Shown here in pieces: positions 46,905 to 58,143 of a stretch of 60,000 bases of DNA (positions are counted from its first letter, which is position 1; every line of letters starts with the position of its first letter). Source of the DNA: Membranipora membranacea (lineage: Eukaryota > Bryozoa > Gymnolaemata > Cheilostomatida > Membraniporidae). The notes below the pieces were generated by a model. It ran no database searches, was not told where the DNA came from, and saw only the letters and a program-made list of their open reading frames with translations. The stretch covers positions 23,102,283 through 23,162,282 of the forward strand of contig OU612066.1 in NCBI GenBank assembly GCA_914767715.1, read 5' to 3'. The position numbers were made by a program, and so were the translations under genes.

Positions 46905-47690
46905 TGATTTTCTAATGTTCTTGGCGGATCCTATCTGACTTACAATGCAGATATATTTCAATCACTGTTTAGAAATTAATACCTTCTACCTATATTATAA
47001 AAAGTCTTAGATTCTACCAAGGATTCTGCCTTGATTCTACAATATTTACATTCCATTACCACATAGTATTGTCCCAACTGTGTTGTTTGTTGTGCAGTAG
47101 AACTAAAGATTCAAATGCGGAATTGATTTTATAATGCAAATGATTGCAGTCAGTGTGTTTTATTAGTTGAAACTCGCAAGTTTGCCACTATGCAGATCAT
47201 TCAGAGAGTGCAGGCTTAGAGAGAAAAGCAATGCCAATAATTTGTTATTTACTTGTACAGCAGGACATATTTCACCTTGGGTCTAGACCAACTTTCTTGT
47301 TTGAGAACATGTTTGATAACTAAGCCAGGGTAATGTGTTCCGCAATGTGGTAGAGTCACAGACTTGGGTAGACTCAAGTTTCAGTTTTCACAAGTTCTGC
47401 TATGGTTGGTTTGGATTTAGTTGTGCTATATTTTTGTTTTTCATAAGCCCTCAGCGTGTTAAATACACCAGCCCTTAGGTGATTGATATTATGAGCTCAA
47501 TATCTAACCTCAACTGCCAAAGCTCAGGATGGCAAACAGAAGACGCTTCTTAGATAAGTTTGCGGGGCAACATTGGCAGCAAAATCAGCAAACCCGTGTA
47601 GGTAAGTTGTTCTGAAATTAAGAAGCCTGTGTGTGTCAGGTCCTATCCAGAAACCCCTATATACAGCTGGTACTGGATAGAAGCTGTGGC
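46905..47690 (+). repeat. Upstream copy of a promoter plus first-exon duplication
   Basis: From about 46905 the text aligns with about 48970-49520 with insertions and deletions. Shared lines include TTTAGAAATTRATACC, TAAAAAGTCT, TTGCAGTCAGTGTGTTTTAT, AGATCATTCAGA and, past the first exon, AAGAAGCCTGTGTGTxTCAGG. The duplicated segment therefore covers promoter, 5' untranslated region, first coding exon and the start of intron 1. Confidence 0.85.
47529..47601 (+). CDS. Duplicated first exon of the ZZ-TRIM gene
   Basis: A 73-bp exon, ATG at 47529, encodes MANRRRFLDKFAGQHWQQ then NQQTRV and ends in phase 1 at a good donor (G|GTAAGTTG). The intact gene's first exon (49341-49410) also ends in phase 1 and encodes a similar basic, Gln-rich peptide, and intron sequence after both is alike. 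No further exons of a second gene copy were found between 47602 and 49340. It can therefore be either an alternative first exon spliced to 50075 with the frame kept, or the stub of a truncated duplicate. The sequence does not decide. Confidence 0.6.
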
Positions 47691-49340
47691 TTGTGCATTG
47701 GACTGCCACATTTCCTAACTTTGGGTGGGGTGGGGTGGGGTCCACCACTCAAGTCCAAAGTAAGGAAATGTGGTAGTCCTATATGGGCTTGTAACCCATT
47801 GTATTTGTGGACTAGAACCTCAATGTGGTTTCAGATATTGTAACGCCTCTCGGAAAATACTTAAGAATGACTGATGTTTGACTGTGGACTGTAGTTTATT
47901 ATTTGATACCACTTCTAACACCGTGAAACTGTAAATCACAATTATAAAATACAGGCTATATGATTGAAAGGTAAAACATTTTAACGAGCAATTACATGAT
48001 GTGTAGACAATGCTTAAAAACATAGTAAGTTATAGTACATCAAAACAGCTACATATTTGTGGTAATCGCCTGATCAATAAATGGGATCAGAACGGAAGCA
48101 ACAGCAAACTATAATAGAAAAATTAGTTACCTTATTATGCCTTTTCCGGGATTTGTTACAATGTAGATTGTGTCTTTTAGATAGTTAATCCTTGAATAGT
48201 TATGTAATTATTACAAGGAAATATTATATTTATAGCACTTTGTAGAGGGTCTCAGATTAAAATGTGAAAGAAAAGCAGCCTGAAATGTTGCTGCTTGCCT
48301 CGTCGGCTCTATTCTGAAACTAATCTAGAAGGTGAAAAACATGATAAATAACCATGAGGTTGTTTATTAAAACTGGGTTCCGTGGTGCCTATACCCACTT
48401 ATTCTGTGATGGGCTGGACTGATTAAATACCACATTGCTGTCAAATAGTAACAATAAAACGGTTTGATTAAAGTATAAAATGTTTGGATAATACTATTCA
48501 TAGAAGGTGATCACATCAGCGTGTTGGCCACATTGTTTATGTTGGGAAGCCCTAGTATTATTAGAGACAGCCTTGCTCATCATTATTGAAATAGTTGTCA
48601 CTAGCTGAATCATGGTCCGTTACAGATATATTGCCATCCTTATCTTTTCTTTCAAACCAATGAGCCTTACTTGACACGCAACACCATCTAAAATGTCCCT
48701 GGAGCTTTTCAACAACATTTTTGTCAGGAGTGATTGAAGAGGGGGCTAATATTGTGTAAACATCCGAACCAATCTTGTACCGAATACTGATTACAACAAT
48801 TTGAATAAGAATGATGTTATATATTTATATATATATATATATATAATGTATACAATGAACTTTCGGATCATTTGGATCATCAAGTCATATCTCCTTAGGT
48901 TTAGAACTTAGCTCCATTTCTACTCTCGGAGCAAAAAATATGCTCAAAAATACTCAATGCGACCCTTTTCTTTGGTTGAATGATAATGAGTTTTAACTGT
49001 TCTTGGCTTATCCTAACTTCCTTACTATACAGACATATAATAATTGGTGTTTAGAAATTGATACCTATCCTATCGATATAAAAAGTCTACTAGATTTTAC
49101 ATTCCATTATCCCACACTGTAATGTGTTAACTGTGTTGTTCGTGTGCAGCTAGTAGAACAAAAGATTCAAATCCGGAATTGATTTTATTATGCAAATTAT
49201 TGCAGTCAGTGTGTTTTATTAGTCGAAACTATTGGCCACTATTCACCACTATCGATTCAGATCATTCAGAAAGCGCAGGCTAAAAGGGAAAGACATACCA
49301 ATAGTTTTTTTTGGTTAATCTTACAGCAGGAGATTTTGCA
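47602..49340. other. Spacer or intron between the two first exons
   Basis: A hairpin at 47699-47779 pairs GGACTGCCACATTTCCTAAC with the mirrored TAAGGAAATGTGGTAGTCC around GGGGTGGGGTGGGG. A TA microsatellite lies at about 48820-48845. From about 48970 the duplicated promoter block begins. No zinc-finger exon was found. Confidence 0.55.
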
Positions 49341-49520
49341 ATGTCAATGTCAATGAAAAAATTCTTTGAAGAGATACGTAGGCAAGAGAATCAGCGGCAA
49401 GTTCGTGCTGGTAAGATATTCTGTCATTAAGAAGCCTGTGTGTTTCAGGTCATACCAAGGAACCACTACTCGGATCTGGGTTAAAGCTACGGCTTTGTAA
49501 GTCACTGTACTAGTGACTAT
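48970..49520 (+). repeat. Downstream copy of the promoter plus first-exon duplication
   Basis: This is the counterpart of 46905-47690. It includes the 5' leader text CAGTCAGTGTGTTTTATTAG and TTACAGCAGGAGATTTTGCA directly before the ATG at 49341. The upstream copy has TTGTACAGCAGGACATATTTC at the same place but then runs about 260 bp further before its ATG, so the start codons are not at strictly equivalent positions. Confidence 0.75.
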
Positions 49521-52500
49521 AAGCTCAATTTGGATACGTTGCCATCCCTATCTTTTATTCTCACCAATGAACGGCTCTAGTGATGAAACTTTGTGACTTG
49601 CATTGTTAGATTCCCTTGCCCTCTGAGCAAAAAAACTACCGACAGATCTGGAATCTCCAATTGGAGTGTTCCATTGGTGTGTTGCATATAAAGGAAGGCT
49701 CATATGGTTGAGCCGATATATATCTCATTCATATCAATGCCCTTGACCCGGATATAGGTTTGTGGACATTAGGATTTACATGAGAGTTGTTTGATTGATA
49801 TGTGTAACCGTATTTCGCTGGAGTGCCCCATATTATTGAGTATTGGGAGGAGAAAAAGTTCGTCATTTTGCAGTTGCTTATAATAGCTAATATTTACTCA
49901 TCCACTTTACTTTGTATCAAATCAATTCAAACTCAAAACGCCAGGATATATAGTGCTAGCTCACATATAACCACCCCAGACAAGCTAAGTTAAATTATAG
50001 CGAACAATACATCTACCCCTCTAGGGTAGTGATCAAATCTAGATGTACATAATATGTTATTTGTTCTGCTGCAGGCCAAGTCAACCACGCTTCTCAGCCT
50101 AGTAATACCATCTGGATACATCAGAGAATAGAATGTAATAGATGTAACACCTGCCCGCTCTCTGGACCAAGATATAAATGTGGGTGAGTGATTGTCTGCT
50201 GACTCTGTGTAAGATACCCAGAGGCACTTTGGGCCATGTGCAGCCAATCAGTTCAGGTTGTTAATCTTTGTACTGTAGCGACTGAACTGATTCAAAAGCA
50301 CTTGTGTTCTCAGAATGAGAAGCCATCCCTCACGCACTGGGAAAAGTTAGCTGTCAATGGCATAAGGTAAATATGTTAATATTGGCCGCTTTGTGGCACT
50401 GTTGCTACAGTTCGGAGAGACTCATATCTCAGAGTTTATCTTCAAATAGTGTGACCTGTGTGACTGTGAACCAGGTTTTTCCCTCTGTGGTGGCTGAGGG
50501 ATATTGCAATTTTGCAACCCTCCGCCACCACAGAGGGAAGCTCTGATACACAGAGTTCACCATGGATAGATACAGCGTGACAAGATGCCACTGATCCATT
50601 CACAAATCTATAAATACTTAATGATATATATTTATTTGTTTATGGATCCATAAAGTCATATCCTTGGTCTACTATACCTAGACCAAGTTTGGTCCATTTG
50701 CCTGCGTTCCGAGTCGCTCCCTGGTCAACTGGTCCTGCGGCATGACCAATGGAAGGGAGCAACAGGAATGCAGGCGATTGGATCAAACTTGTTCTAACTA
50801 TACCTGACATACAATTTTGATTTTGATCCACTTTAATCCATGCTCGTAGCTGCTTATACTCCTCCTTTCTCTGGTATTGAAAGAAAAACGAGAGTCGCTC
50901 AGTGGTAGTAATCTCGACTCGATGGAACACTTGGTCAGTACACCAAAGTGTGAGGAGCTATCTTAGGATGCAGGCCTCATGTGCACCGCGCTTCACCCTA
51001 TTGACCTGTTCTTCTTGTCAAATTTATATATATATATCCTTATCTATGTTTTGGGCCTTGCAAAACACCAGTGTTTATTTGATATACGAGGGGCTGTCGG
51101 AGGGAAGGATGCGCAAGCTAGTAATATGGATACTTGACTCGACTGTTTGCTCCTATTATATGAGAAACTTTGTGAGAATATTTCAGTATTGCAGAGTCTG
51201 AGAGATATGATACTAAATTGAATCCATAAGAGCTGGTTTGTTTGGATTCAGATTATTATGACTGCAACTCATTTTCTTGCTCTCTATGTAAATACAGATC
51301 ACTGTAAAATCAGCATTCTAACTTCAGTGATGGTAATCAGTCTACAAGTTGATAATGTACCTCTTATTTTGAGTTGCAGAACATGTGCAGACTACGACCT
51401 CTGCGGTGACTGCTTCAAACATCAATCCACTTTACCATTTCACAACAGGCGTCATAACTTCATTAAAATAAGGGAGCCTAGTGCTAGAAACCATCTGTTT
51501 TGGAACATCCAAAGACTGGTAAAGATATTTATTTGTCAAATTCAGTCATCATTAGACCTTGATCGTATGTCAAACAGGTTTTGCTAGACAACTGCTGTCA
51601 TTTTTTTTTTAATTTTTAAACACTTCGAGAGATGCTCAATTTGTTATACTATAAACATTATGTGACTCTCTACGGTATGGTAAGAGATGTACAAATATAA
51701 CCGTTTACTGACAGTGAGGGAAGGTTCACTGGTCTAGCCTATTAATGATCATGATCGGAAATAGTTTATAGTGTAGAATATTTGCTTTGGTTTCAGAAGT
51801 GTCAGAATTTAACTGAAAGAGACGCTCTAGTTGCAAATTGTAATTGCTGCAGGAAAGAGATCGATGGAACTGCCTTTAAATGTTGGTGAGTGTGGAGTTT
51901 TCCTAGCCGGAAAACACCAATAAAATATCTGTTCTGTCATTCCAGTTACTGATCACTATTAAACTATGTCGCATCACTAATCCTATGTATTGCTCTGAAA
52001 TAGTCTATCATTTTTCTGTGTCCGCTCTGTGTAAATGTTTAAAGTCTACGGAAAAGTTTGAGCCACATGGACATTTGATGCGCATGTATAATTGTCTATG
52101 TGATCTATGATTGTATGTATACCCGAATCATTGTCTGTTTTCAAGTATATGTGATGGCTATGATCTCTGCAGTACTTGTGAGAGTAGTATCACTGTAAAA
52201 CATAACGTCTCTCATCCACTCATCATCACAAACACTCAAAGGAAAAACGGTAACGAAATGTAAGCAACATATAAAGTTAACATCAATATTGAATTCCAGT
52301 AAGATGGCACTCACTGATTGAGTTGTTAAGCCGGCAGAACGGTCACCCAAACAGGACAATGGCCGCATAGATGCGAAAGGTGCAAGATCAATATTGAATT
52401 CCAGCTAAAACTTTGAGACAACCCGTCATATCTCCACCAGAAACTTTGTCTATGGAGAATATTGCCATTGGAATATGTATGTAAATGGGACAGACAAGCT

Positions 52501-55500
52501 TGTCAAATCTAAGACATATGGAGTGCCATTTGCCTGGAATTATTTTTTTTTATATTTAAGAAGCAGTGGTGTCAGGCATGTAGGTATTCACTGTGCTGGA
52601 TGTGACAGGATGGAACTTTGTGGAGCAAGATTCAAGTGTGGGTAAGTTTAGTACAAGAGAACAAGTATCAGCGATTTTCCGAGAAAAGATACACAATTCA
52701 GTTTAATCACATTTTAATTTGTTTTAAGTCAGTGATTCCCTGAAAGACAAAAACATATTATGACGCAATGATATTTTGTCACATCCGAGAGTATTGGATG
52801 TGTGGATTTGAAAACCTTTCATTCTTTGATGTAATATTCCCCAGATATTGGGATGTAAGCTGCAATCCCCTACTGCACCATGTCCCATGATTCTTACTGC
52901 CTTTCTGCTAATCATGTGAGATTCAGACTACAGATCCATTGTGATTCCCAATTCAATCAATGTCAGTAACTCAGTGTCGATGTCGGTGTCAATGGTCTTC
53001 CAGATTCGTTTATTTTCCCCTACCTCCTCTTCCTCACAATTAAGCTTTCATAGGTACACAGTTATCATAATTGTTTTATGTATGCATGTTGTGCCTTTTC
53101 CTTTGCTTCAAAGAGTTTGTGAGGATTTAAACTTATGTGAAGACTGTATAATACAACCAGGCAAGCATGATCAAAGACACGCCTTTATCAAACTTAGACG
53201 TCCAGGAATACGGAGAGAGTTCTCACAAACTAAGCGACAGCTTTTCTCACAAGTATGTTTTGTACTTATCGTAGCTAAAATAGTACAGCTATCCTATAAC
53301 CACAAAGATAAAGATGTCAACCATCTTCATTACCGTACTTGACTGAAATGCAACTACTGCTTTCGACAGACGCACAATATATATGCATCATTGAAATCTT
53401 ATTAAACATTTAATTGAGGTTCGGTCTCAGATGAATACTAGAGTAATTATTTGGAGTTATTTGTATTCTTCTGTAAAGAAGCGTAAACCATTTTCTTGTG
53501 TTGCCAGGAAATGATAAGGTTACTTCAGAATGTTGAGATCGGAAACAATGTTCATTCTGGGATATGTTGTGACAGTTGCGGCTTATCACCCATAAAAGGA
53601 GTTCGTTATCATTGTGGGTGAGTAGTCTGAGACTTAGAGCTGTGAGCTGTAGTATGCCACCCACAAAACAAGTACATGGATCTATTACACATCAAGGAGC
53701 CTCTGTCCTGTCTCTCCTAGATTATTATCACTATATGTGACTATTGTTAGTCAGTATGTGTGACTATTTTTAAAGTTATCCTCTCACAATCAGAGAGAAG
53801 ATAATTCGTAGTATTTTTGCAAGTCTTTCACTAGTGACATCAGGGAGGTGAAATTAAGTTCTATTATCCTTTTCTTTGTTTGTTTAATAGCATGTGTGAT
53901 GACTATGACCTGTGTGACAGCTGTGAACCTGACAGTGAAGAGATCCACAACTCCAAACATGTGTTTATAATGCTCAATCATAACTTGAACTCCAGCGGTC
54001 CACCTACAGTCAAGGTCAACAATTTGACTTGTCACATGCACCCAGCTTATGTCTTTGAGGAGGATGTATCTACCATAAAATCTACTGATGAAATACCATT
54101 GGTTCTAGATTTGGAAGATGTATCAAGGATGTCGCCTGATCCTGTGAGGTAATGTCTAGGGGATTGATTTATTCATTGATTGATTTATTACATATCTCAG
54201 ACAAGAATACATGTATGAACAAAAAAAGGAAACATTCAAAACTCTGTAGGATTGTTTGAAATAAACATCATTCAAAGCGTGGACACAAATTATTGTTACC
54301 CATCTTGTTGCTGTTCTGGCAGTGCCTGCGATATAGTTTGCAACAAATCCACCATTATATTAAAGAATGCACCATAGTACCGTATTATACAGTACTATAG
54401 TACCATACCATAGTATGGTTGTTGTTATACAGTACCTTAGTGAATGATGATGAGGTGAGCTGTGGATACTGTCTCCAGGAGTTGACTGTAATAGAAGACC
54501 CCAGAGTACTACCATGTAATCATGTATCTTGTATGGAGTGTCTGGAGGCTGACTTCAGAAAACTTAACGCTGTCGAGTGTCCTGTTTGCAAGTAAGATTT
54601 TTTCTGTGTGTTTACGAAAAGGTCCATCCTGTTGAACCAACAGAAGTCGCAATCGTCAATATACGTTGCAATATAGCGTTCCGCTAACGTCGCAACCACA
54701 AAACGCTAGATTGCGACGTTTTGACGTTTGTGGGTTCAACACACCCCATGTTTATAAGTGTGCAAATTGAAATAACAATATACACAAAAATAGACCTCAA
54801 GCAATAAGGACATCTAACGATTATGCGACCAATATCCTCTCAATTTATGCCTGAGCCTTTAGCATATGACATCAAGAGCTTTCCGATAAGCCGTAGTTTG
54901 ACTGATTGATGAACCTGCTGTGATTATGGCTATCCGGAAAGATGGTTTACTGTGTGATATCTCAGAGAACCATTTGTGAGTAAGGGTAAATGATACGTAG
55001 GCTTAGCTCTGCAATGACATATCTTTCTTCTTCATTATATATTACAGAGTAACTCATAAGACCCAAATAGTAACTCTCCCTTCTTATAAGATAACCACTG
55101 TGATTGACTGCACAGATGAAAGTGAAAATCCTACACTTGAAACAGCCGAGACAAAATCTGACATCATATGTGGTGTTTGCTCTCGGATGGAAGAGGGAGA
55201 GAAACAGTGCGCTTCAACTTACTGTTGCGTGTGCGAACAGATGTTCTGTGCTGAACATCTCAAAGTATGTCTATTGTACTGTTGATTCCTTTCCTGTCAA
55301 GTTCGCATTGGTTCTGGGAAAAAATATTTTTGTATTAAACTAAAAGATCTTAGATAGTTAGTTAGTTAGGTAATGAGGAAAATTTTGAATATAAAGTATT
55401 TAGCAGCCTGCCAGGGCTATACTCAAAATTCAACGATAATCAAAAGGTATCCGTGTTTTCCATCTAAGCTCTATATATCTGTTCAGAGATCAGTAATTTT

Positions 55501-58143
55501 TTTATTCATGCAGAAACATGATGAGTATCAGCAGATGTTCAGCGCATGTAAACACAAGACAATGTCCCTTCAGGAGTATCAGGAGTCGCAGAGATATCAG
55601 GCTGTGGAGAAATGTACATCTCACCCAGAAAAGTCTGTCAGAATGGCTTGTACAGAGTGCTGCCACTTCTTCTGTGATAACTGCAATCTTCAGACAGCCT
55701 GTACTGCCCAAGGTACCTGACTGCATGTTTGTATGTAGAACACCACGCGTCAAATTTGATAGAATGGCATTTTTATTCAGTTGGAAAACTACCATTGAAT
55801 TATGATGATTCATGGAGAACAGAGATGTAAAGCATGCCAGTTTTATCAACGCAAAAATTAAGTTCAGTAGATAACATCATTTTTGTTTACTGCATTGTAG
55901 GAGATGGCCCAACAAAAACTCACAAGTTTCAGAATATTGGGAGTATTGTAAAGGATGTGACCTCACAGGCAGAGATATTGTGTCAGAAGATTACAGACCT
56001 GTCAAAGAAAGAGAAGACAACTGTGCAAACACTCAGTGAACATGAAGCTCAGGCTGATGTAAAAATTACAGAGGTGGAGAATATCAGGCAACAAATGGTA
56101 AATAGGAGTTATCTCACTTTTATTTGAACTCCCAAACCTGAAGTATCGGTGTGGATTGGCTATTACAGTTTCAAGAATGAACCTGATCCTTAACATCTAT
56201 AAGAGCGCATTGCAATGCGATGTTATACAATTTGGCTAGAGTTCTTCAGCCAAACTTAATCTTCTTTGACCAATTTTACTTCTATTTACGCTCCATGATA
56301 TCGATAGCAATTGATGTGGGATTCGCTTGATTATAACCTAAACTTGTTATGGAATCATTAATATTTTTGTACCTGATATCCATTAGTGATTGTTTTTCGA
56401 CCAGGTTCAGAAATTGAACGCTCTTGCAGCCACTGAGACTGAGCGGTTCAGATCATACAAGAAGGATTGTAACAAGAGAGCAGAAGAAGATCTCACAGAG
56501 CAAGAATCAGTGAGAGATGAGATGAATACTGAGTGGAGGAGGATCCAGCAGAAACTGAACAGAGAAAGTCTAACTGATATAGTTAGACAGCATAAAGTTA
56601 TCACTGCTGAGATAGAGGAGCTTCTGTCTGCTATAGATGAGAAGCTCTCAGGATCTTGTGAATTTCCTGAAATACCAGGTAATTATGCTGATATGTTTGA
56701 TGCAGTAACTGCAGCTCCTTTTTACAGTTAGTTGACGTGATATTTATTGCGTGGATATGGAAAAGACAAGAAAAGACAGAAATTGCTGACTATTCTGGAT
56801 AAATCGGAACATCTCAGTTTCTCAAATGGGCTGATCAATTTGCTGATCTTGTTACAGAGATTTTACTGGCCGAAGATGCAAGTAGAACGGCTCAACCCGG
56901 AAACAGAACTTCACACGCCCCGATGATCACCCATAGCCACACGCTCCCTCAGGGTAATCTCGTATCTGTTGCTGCAATCAGTGGACAGTTCTATTGTGCT
57001 TCTACTAGAGGCCTGTTGGACAGTCTTTTTAATTGCCCCATCTATCAAACCGCAGAAATAAGCACCAAAATCATGTCTGTAGCTTCAGAAACCGAGCGAG
57101 ACTTAGTTGTACTTGAATTGGACACCAAGAAGAATGAAATTTCAGTCAAGCTCTTTAACAGAGCTGCATGGTTGCTCGTATGGGAAGACCCATCAGTTTT
57201 TGCAACCTACGAAAGGGCCCAAAAGTCTGCTGCACACATAGACGTATTCCAAAGTAAATTGGTTACTGTAGACCCGCAACAAAAGCTTTTGATCACCCTC
57301 GATTTCTACAATGATCATAAAGAGAACTATGCACTAAATGGAATGAAACAGCCTTATGGAGTGCACATGCTATCTGAAGACCTGATTCTGCTGTCAGACC
57401 ATCAAGGCCATACTGTCAGTAAACTCACTCTATATCCAGGAGGTCACTATGACGTTGTGTGGACATGTGAGGATATTGTTCAGCCTTCTGGGATCTGCAA
57501 AGATGTTCATGGACGTATCTATGTAGCCAGCTACACAAAGAACATGGTCTACATCTTGTCACCAAACGGTGAGTTAAATGAGTTACGCTGATTGCAAAAT
57601 TAAAATAATCAGACTGATGCCGGTCGGCCTCGATATTTACCTTTATTGTCAATCGTTAGAGCAAATCTACAGAAGTATGCTTGGTGACAATAAACTCACG
57701 TCCATTTATAGTCTCGATACTCTGCGATACCGTGTGAGAAACCGTGATGTTGCTTGTTTTTTTTGTTTCCGGTATCAGTACGGGTCTACGGACTGGATCC
57801 TAATGGGGCACAAGACATATCAATAATATGCTTGAGCCACATTTTGTTTAGACATCTAAATTATATTATGTGCCTTCGAAAACCGCAGGGAGTGGCACAC
57901 TTGAAAATAACGTGCGCTTCCCCATCTATCTCTTGTAGCTTTACAAATGGGATCACTTTGCTGAGTGATCCGATGTCCTCCTTGGAAACATTCATGATTC
58001 ATTTTTTCAAATTTTATACAGGGGAGATAATACACAGTTTTCACACAGGATCCTATGGATTTATCACTGATGTGGCGGTCACTGCTGGTCACCTTGCTCT
58101 GGTATCAAAACAAGATGGAATCAAAATATATAACTTATCATGA
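49341..58143 (+). CDS. Four-ZZ/RING/B-box/coiled-coil/NHL-like protein (TRIM-type E3 ligase)
   Basis: Exons: 49341-49410, 50075-50183, 51380-51518, 51797-51885, 52146-52259, 52561-52641, 53114-53252, 53508-53617, 53891-54148, 54433-54591, 55048-55264, 55514-55712, 55901-56097, 56405-56678, 56858-57568 and 57779-58143; about 1076 aa. Four ZZ zinc fingers (about 44-85, 121-159, 185-223, 268-307) each keep the C-x2-C, C-x2-C, C-x2-C and two-His pattern, as in KCGTCADYDLCGDC and HCGMCDDYDLCDSC. A C3HC4 RING follows (380-422; CGYCLQEL, LPCNHVSCMECL, CPVC), then Cys/His B-box-like fingers (about 460-555; CVCEQMFCAEHLK, ACTECCHFFCDNC), a helical coiled-coil (563-710) and a beta-propeller-like end (730-1076; PSGICKDVHGRIYVASYTKN, VRVYGLDPNG). 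RING-B-box-coiled-coil is the TRIM E3 ubiquitin ligase core; ZZ domains elsewhere bind N-terminal degrons or histone tails. Substrate and pathway are unknown. The last exon may hide one more short intron. Confidence 0.85.
50479..50538. mobile_element. CCCTCTGTG-family foldback, short copy
   Basis: TTCCCTCTGTGGTGGCTGAGGG is mirrored by CCCTCCGCCACCACAGAGGGAA around ATATTGCAATTTTGCAA. Same core as the calpain-intron element at 35404-35525. It lies in intron 2 of the ZZ-TRIM gene. Confidence 0.75.
50674..50803. mobile_element. CAAGTTTG-family foldback, best copy
   Basis: The left arm CAAGTTTGGTCCATTTGCC then TGCGTTCCGAGTCGCTCCCT is matched by a right arm AGGGAGCAACAGGAATGCA then GGCGATTGGATCAAACTTG. 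The centre is TGGTCAACTGGTCCTGCGGC. Relatives lie at 39546-39658 and 33078-33160. It lies in intron 2 of the ZZ-TRIM gene. Confidence 0.8.
54622..54745. mobile_element. TGTTGAACC foldback in ZZ-TRIM intron 10
   Basis: TGTTGAACCAACAGAAGTCG at the left and the reverse-complementary GACGTTTGTGGGTTCAACA at the right enclose mirrored blocks ATAGCG/CGCTAGATTGCGACG. A single decayed arm (ATGCTAGATTGTGACGTATT ... GTGGGTTCAACA) lies at about 2921-2971. The element follows the RING exon by about 30 bp. Confidence 0.75.

Noticed and set aside
47602-49340. A complete second ZZ-TRIM gene after the first-exon copy
   Set aside because: No ZZ, RING or propeller exon could be found in this interval on either strand; only the promoter and first exon are duplicated.
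52249-52250. Donor GTAACG as the end of ZZ-TRIM exon 5
   Set aside because: Using it shifts the frame into a stop in the next exon. The donor GTAAGC after 52259 keeps the third ZZ finger in frame.
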